Assembly: GCA_016931875.1 (NCBI GenBank)
Contig: JAFGDX010000135.1
Location: 1 to 7,444, forward strand
DNA length: 7,444 bases
Direction of reading: 5' to 3'
Source: Prolixibacteraceae bacterium
GTDB taxonomy: Bacteria; Bacteroidota; Bacteroidia; Bacteroidales; Prolixibacteraceae
The position numbers and the translations under genes are program-made. This document shows positions 6,904-7,444 of this stretch, in pieces (the first letter of the stretch is position 1; each line of letters opens with the position of its first letter). The notes below the pieces were generated by a model. It ran no database searches. It worked only from the letters and a program-made list of their open reading frames with translations, and had not been told where the DNA came from.

Positions 6904-6920
6904 GTTAGTGAACATTCACT
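6904..6920. promoter_or_regulatory. Putative TetR operator at the tetR promoter
   Basis: AGTGAACATTCACT (6907-6920) consists of perfect 6-bp arms around a 2-bp centre. It lies 24 bp before the tetR ATG and begins four bases beyond the -7 box, so it would cover the predicted transcription start, an ideal place for autorepression. With its flank (6904-6919) it matches 15 of 16 bases of the site at 5703-5718 in the channel gene. The palindrome and match are seen; binding by this TetR is inferred. Confidence 0.65.
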
Positions 6921-6923
6921 CTG

Positions 6924-6955
6924 CAAACTTAGAGCATTTAAATGAACAATCCAAA
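6924..6955 (-). promoter_or_regulatory. Bacteroidota-type promoter of tetR-cupin
   Basis: On the minus strand TTTG (6955-6952) is followed after 20 bases by TAAGTTTG (6931-6924). This fits the Bacteroidota sigma factor consensus of TTTG near -33 and TAnnTTTG near -7. The start of transcription would fall at about 6918, inside the palindromic operator, giving a leader of roughly 35 bases to the ATG at 6883. Confidence 0.65.
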
Positions 6956-7150
6956 TCCTTTTGGTTATTTTTCTGTACACACCTGGTATTATACAAGAAA
7001 CTGTCTGAATTAAGAAGAATCGGGTAAAAGCAGAATGGAAAGTCTATAAACGCAGAGATGTTTTTGAATGGCAAATTCAAATGAGTAAAAACTTTGAATT
7101 TTGTCTTAAGTCTAAAAAATAGATTTAAACAGATACTAAATGTCAGGGTA
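6956..7150. other. Stretch with no convincing gene
   Basis: The AT-rich DNA between the tetR promoter and the next terminator has no recognisable gene, RNA or repeat. An 86-codon open frame on the minus strand (6916-7176) reads through the promoter, the operator and part of the terminator stem and has a Phe/Leu-rich, low-complexity product, so it is not annotated as a gene. Confidence 0.5.
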
Positions 7151-7195
7151 AAAAAAATCCTGAATCCATATTGCACGCATAGATTCAGGATTTTT
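7151..7195 (-). terminator. Rho-independent terminator after the DUF4861-like gene
   Basis: AAAAATCCTGAATC (7153-7166) pairs perfectly with GATTCAGGATTTTT (7182-7195) around a 15-base loop. On the minus strand the mixed stem GATTCAGGA/TCCTGAATC is followed by seven T (7157-7151). It lies 18 bp after the stop codon at 7213. The plus-strand side also ends in five T, so it could act in both directions, though no plus-strand gene is seen to use it. Confidence 0.85.
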
Positions 7196-7212
7196 ATCGA
7201 ACAAAAAAAGTA

Positions 7213-7444
7213 CTACCAGCTTATCTCATCCAGTTTAAGAGCGGCATTGGCCAATTGTTCCTTAAAATAGGATTCGTCTGTAAATGAAGAATTCTGCAAC
7301 TCCCATCCCGTAAAAAAGGCATAACGGGCAGGCACTCCCTCGCTCAGCTTAATGGCGGCCAGATGGGTTTGAATTATACCCTCTCCTTCGGTTGGGGCTT
7401 CCTCATAACGGATAAACTGAGCTGTTGGAACCAGCAATCCCATC
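7213..7444 (-). CDS. C-terminal end of a probable DUF4861-family protein (runs off the right edge)
   Basis: The last 76 codons are visible, ending LANAALKLDEISW before TAG. The frame is open to the window edge. The ATG at 7441-7443 falls in what looks like internal sequence (GLLVPTAQF), so the real start is very likely outside. The pattern of a small hydrophobic strand (GLLVP), then a strand pair ending in PARYAFFTGWELQ and a final helix with FTDESYFKEQL, resembles the C-terminus of DUF4861 proteins as I remember it (a YxFGxGWxxSGxF-type motif near the end). Those proteins occur in Bacteroidota, often near polysaccharide-degradation genes, and their activity is not established. The call is from a short fragment and could be wrong. 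A strong terminator follows, so it is not part of the tetR-efflux units. Confidence 0.5.
   Translation of the reverse strand, partial: MGLLVPTAQFIRYEEAPTEGEGIIQTHLAAIKLSEGVPARYAFFTGWELQNSSFTDESYFKEQLANAALKLDEISW

Noticed and set aside
6916..7176. 86-codon minus-strand open frame between tetR and the right-hand gene
   Set aside because: It overlaps the tetR promoter, the operator and part of the terminator stem. Its product is a Phe/Leu-rich composition expected of AT-rich noncoding DNA, with no recognisable domain.

Overview
The window reads as ordinary chromosomal DNA of a Bacteroidota bacterium, possibly near the Marinilabiliales/Prolixibacteraceae; that finer placement is a guess. The evidence is a promoter of the Bacteroidota type (TTTG, 20 nt, TAAGTTTG) in front of tetR, little use of Shine-Dalgarno sequences, a moderate-to-low GC content, and an edge gene resembling the DUF4861 proteins common in that phylum. 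Every gene lies on the minus strand, so transcription runs from high to low coordinates.

In order of transcription, the right edge holds the C-terminal end of a probable DUF4861-type protein, closed by a strong hairpin terminator. After about 220 bp with no convincing gene come a promoter with a palindromic operator, a TetR-family regulator, and a small single-domain cupin. The two genes are 3 bp apart, and the cupin has an unusually good AGGAGG ribosome site. A second terminator ends this unit. Next come three tightly packed genes of a tripartite efflux pump: a TolC-type outer-membrane channel, a periplasmic adaptor (HlyD/AcrA type) and an RND inner-membrane transporter of the HAE-1 type. 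After the RND stop codon a 32-codon ORF exactly fills the gap to the start of an hrpB-like helicase gene, which runs off the left edge.

The likely working unit is a regulated multidrug or metabolite efflux system: TetR senses a ligand and represses its own tetR-cupin transcript and the pump operon. The best sequence support is a nearly identical palindrome (GTGAAnnTTCAC, 15 of 16 bases shared with its flank). It occurs at the predicted tetR transcription start and again in the first codons of the tolC-like gene. The substrate cannot be read from the sequence. I see no mobile element, CRISPR array, RNA gene or clearly new system. The points most worth a second look are the shared operator, the uncertain start of the channel gene with its duplicated start region, the small ORF tiled between the pump and hrpB, and the cupin tied to the regulator.
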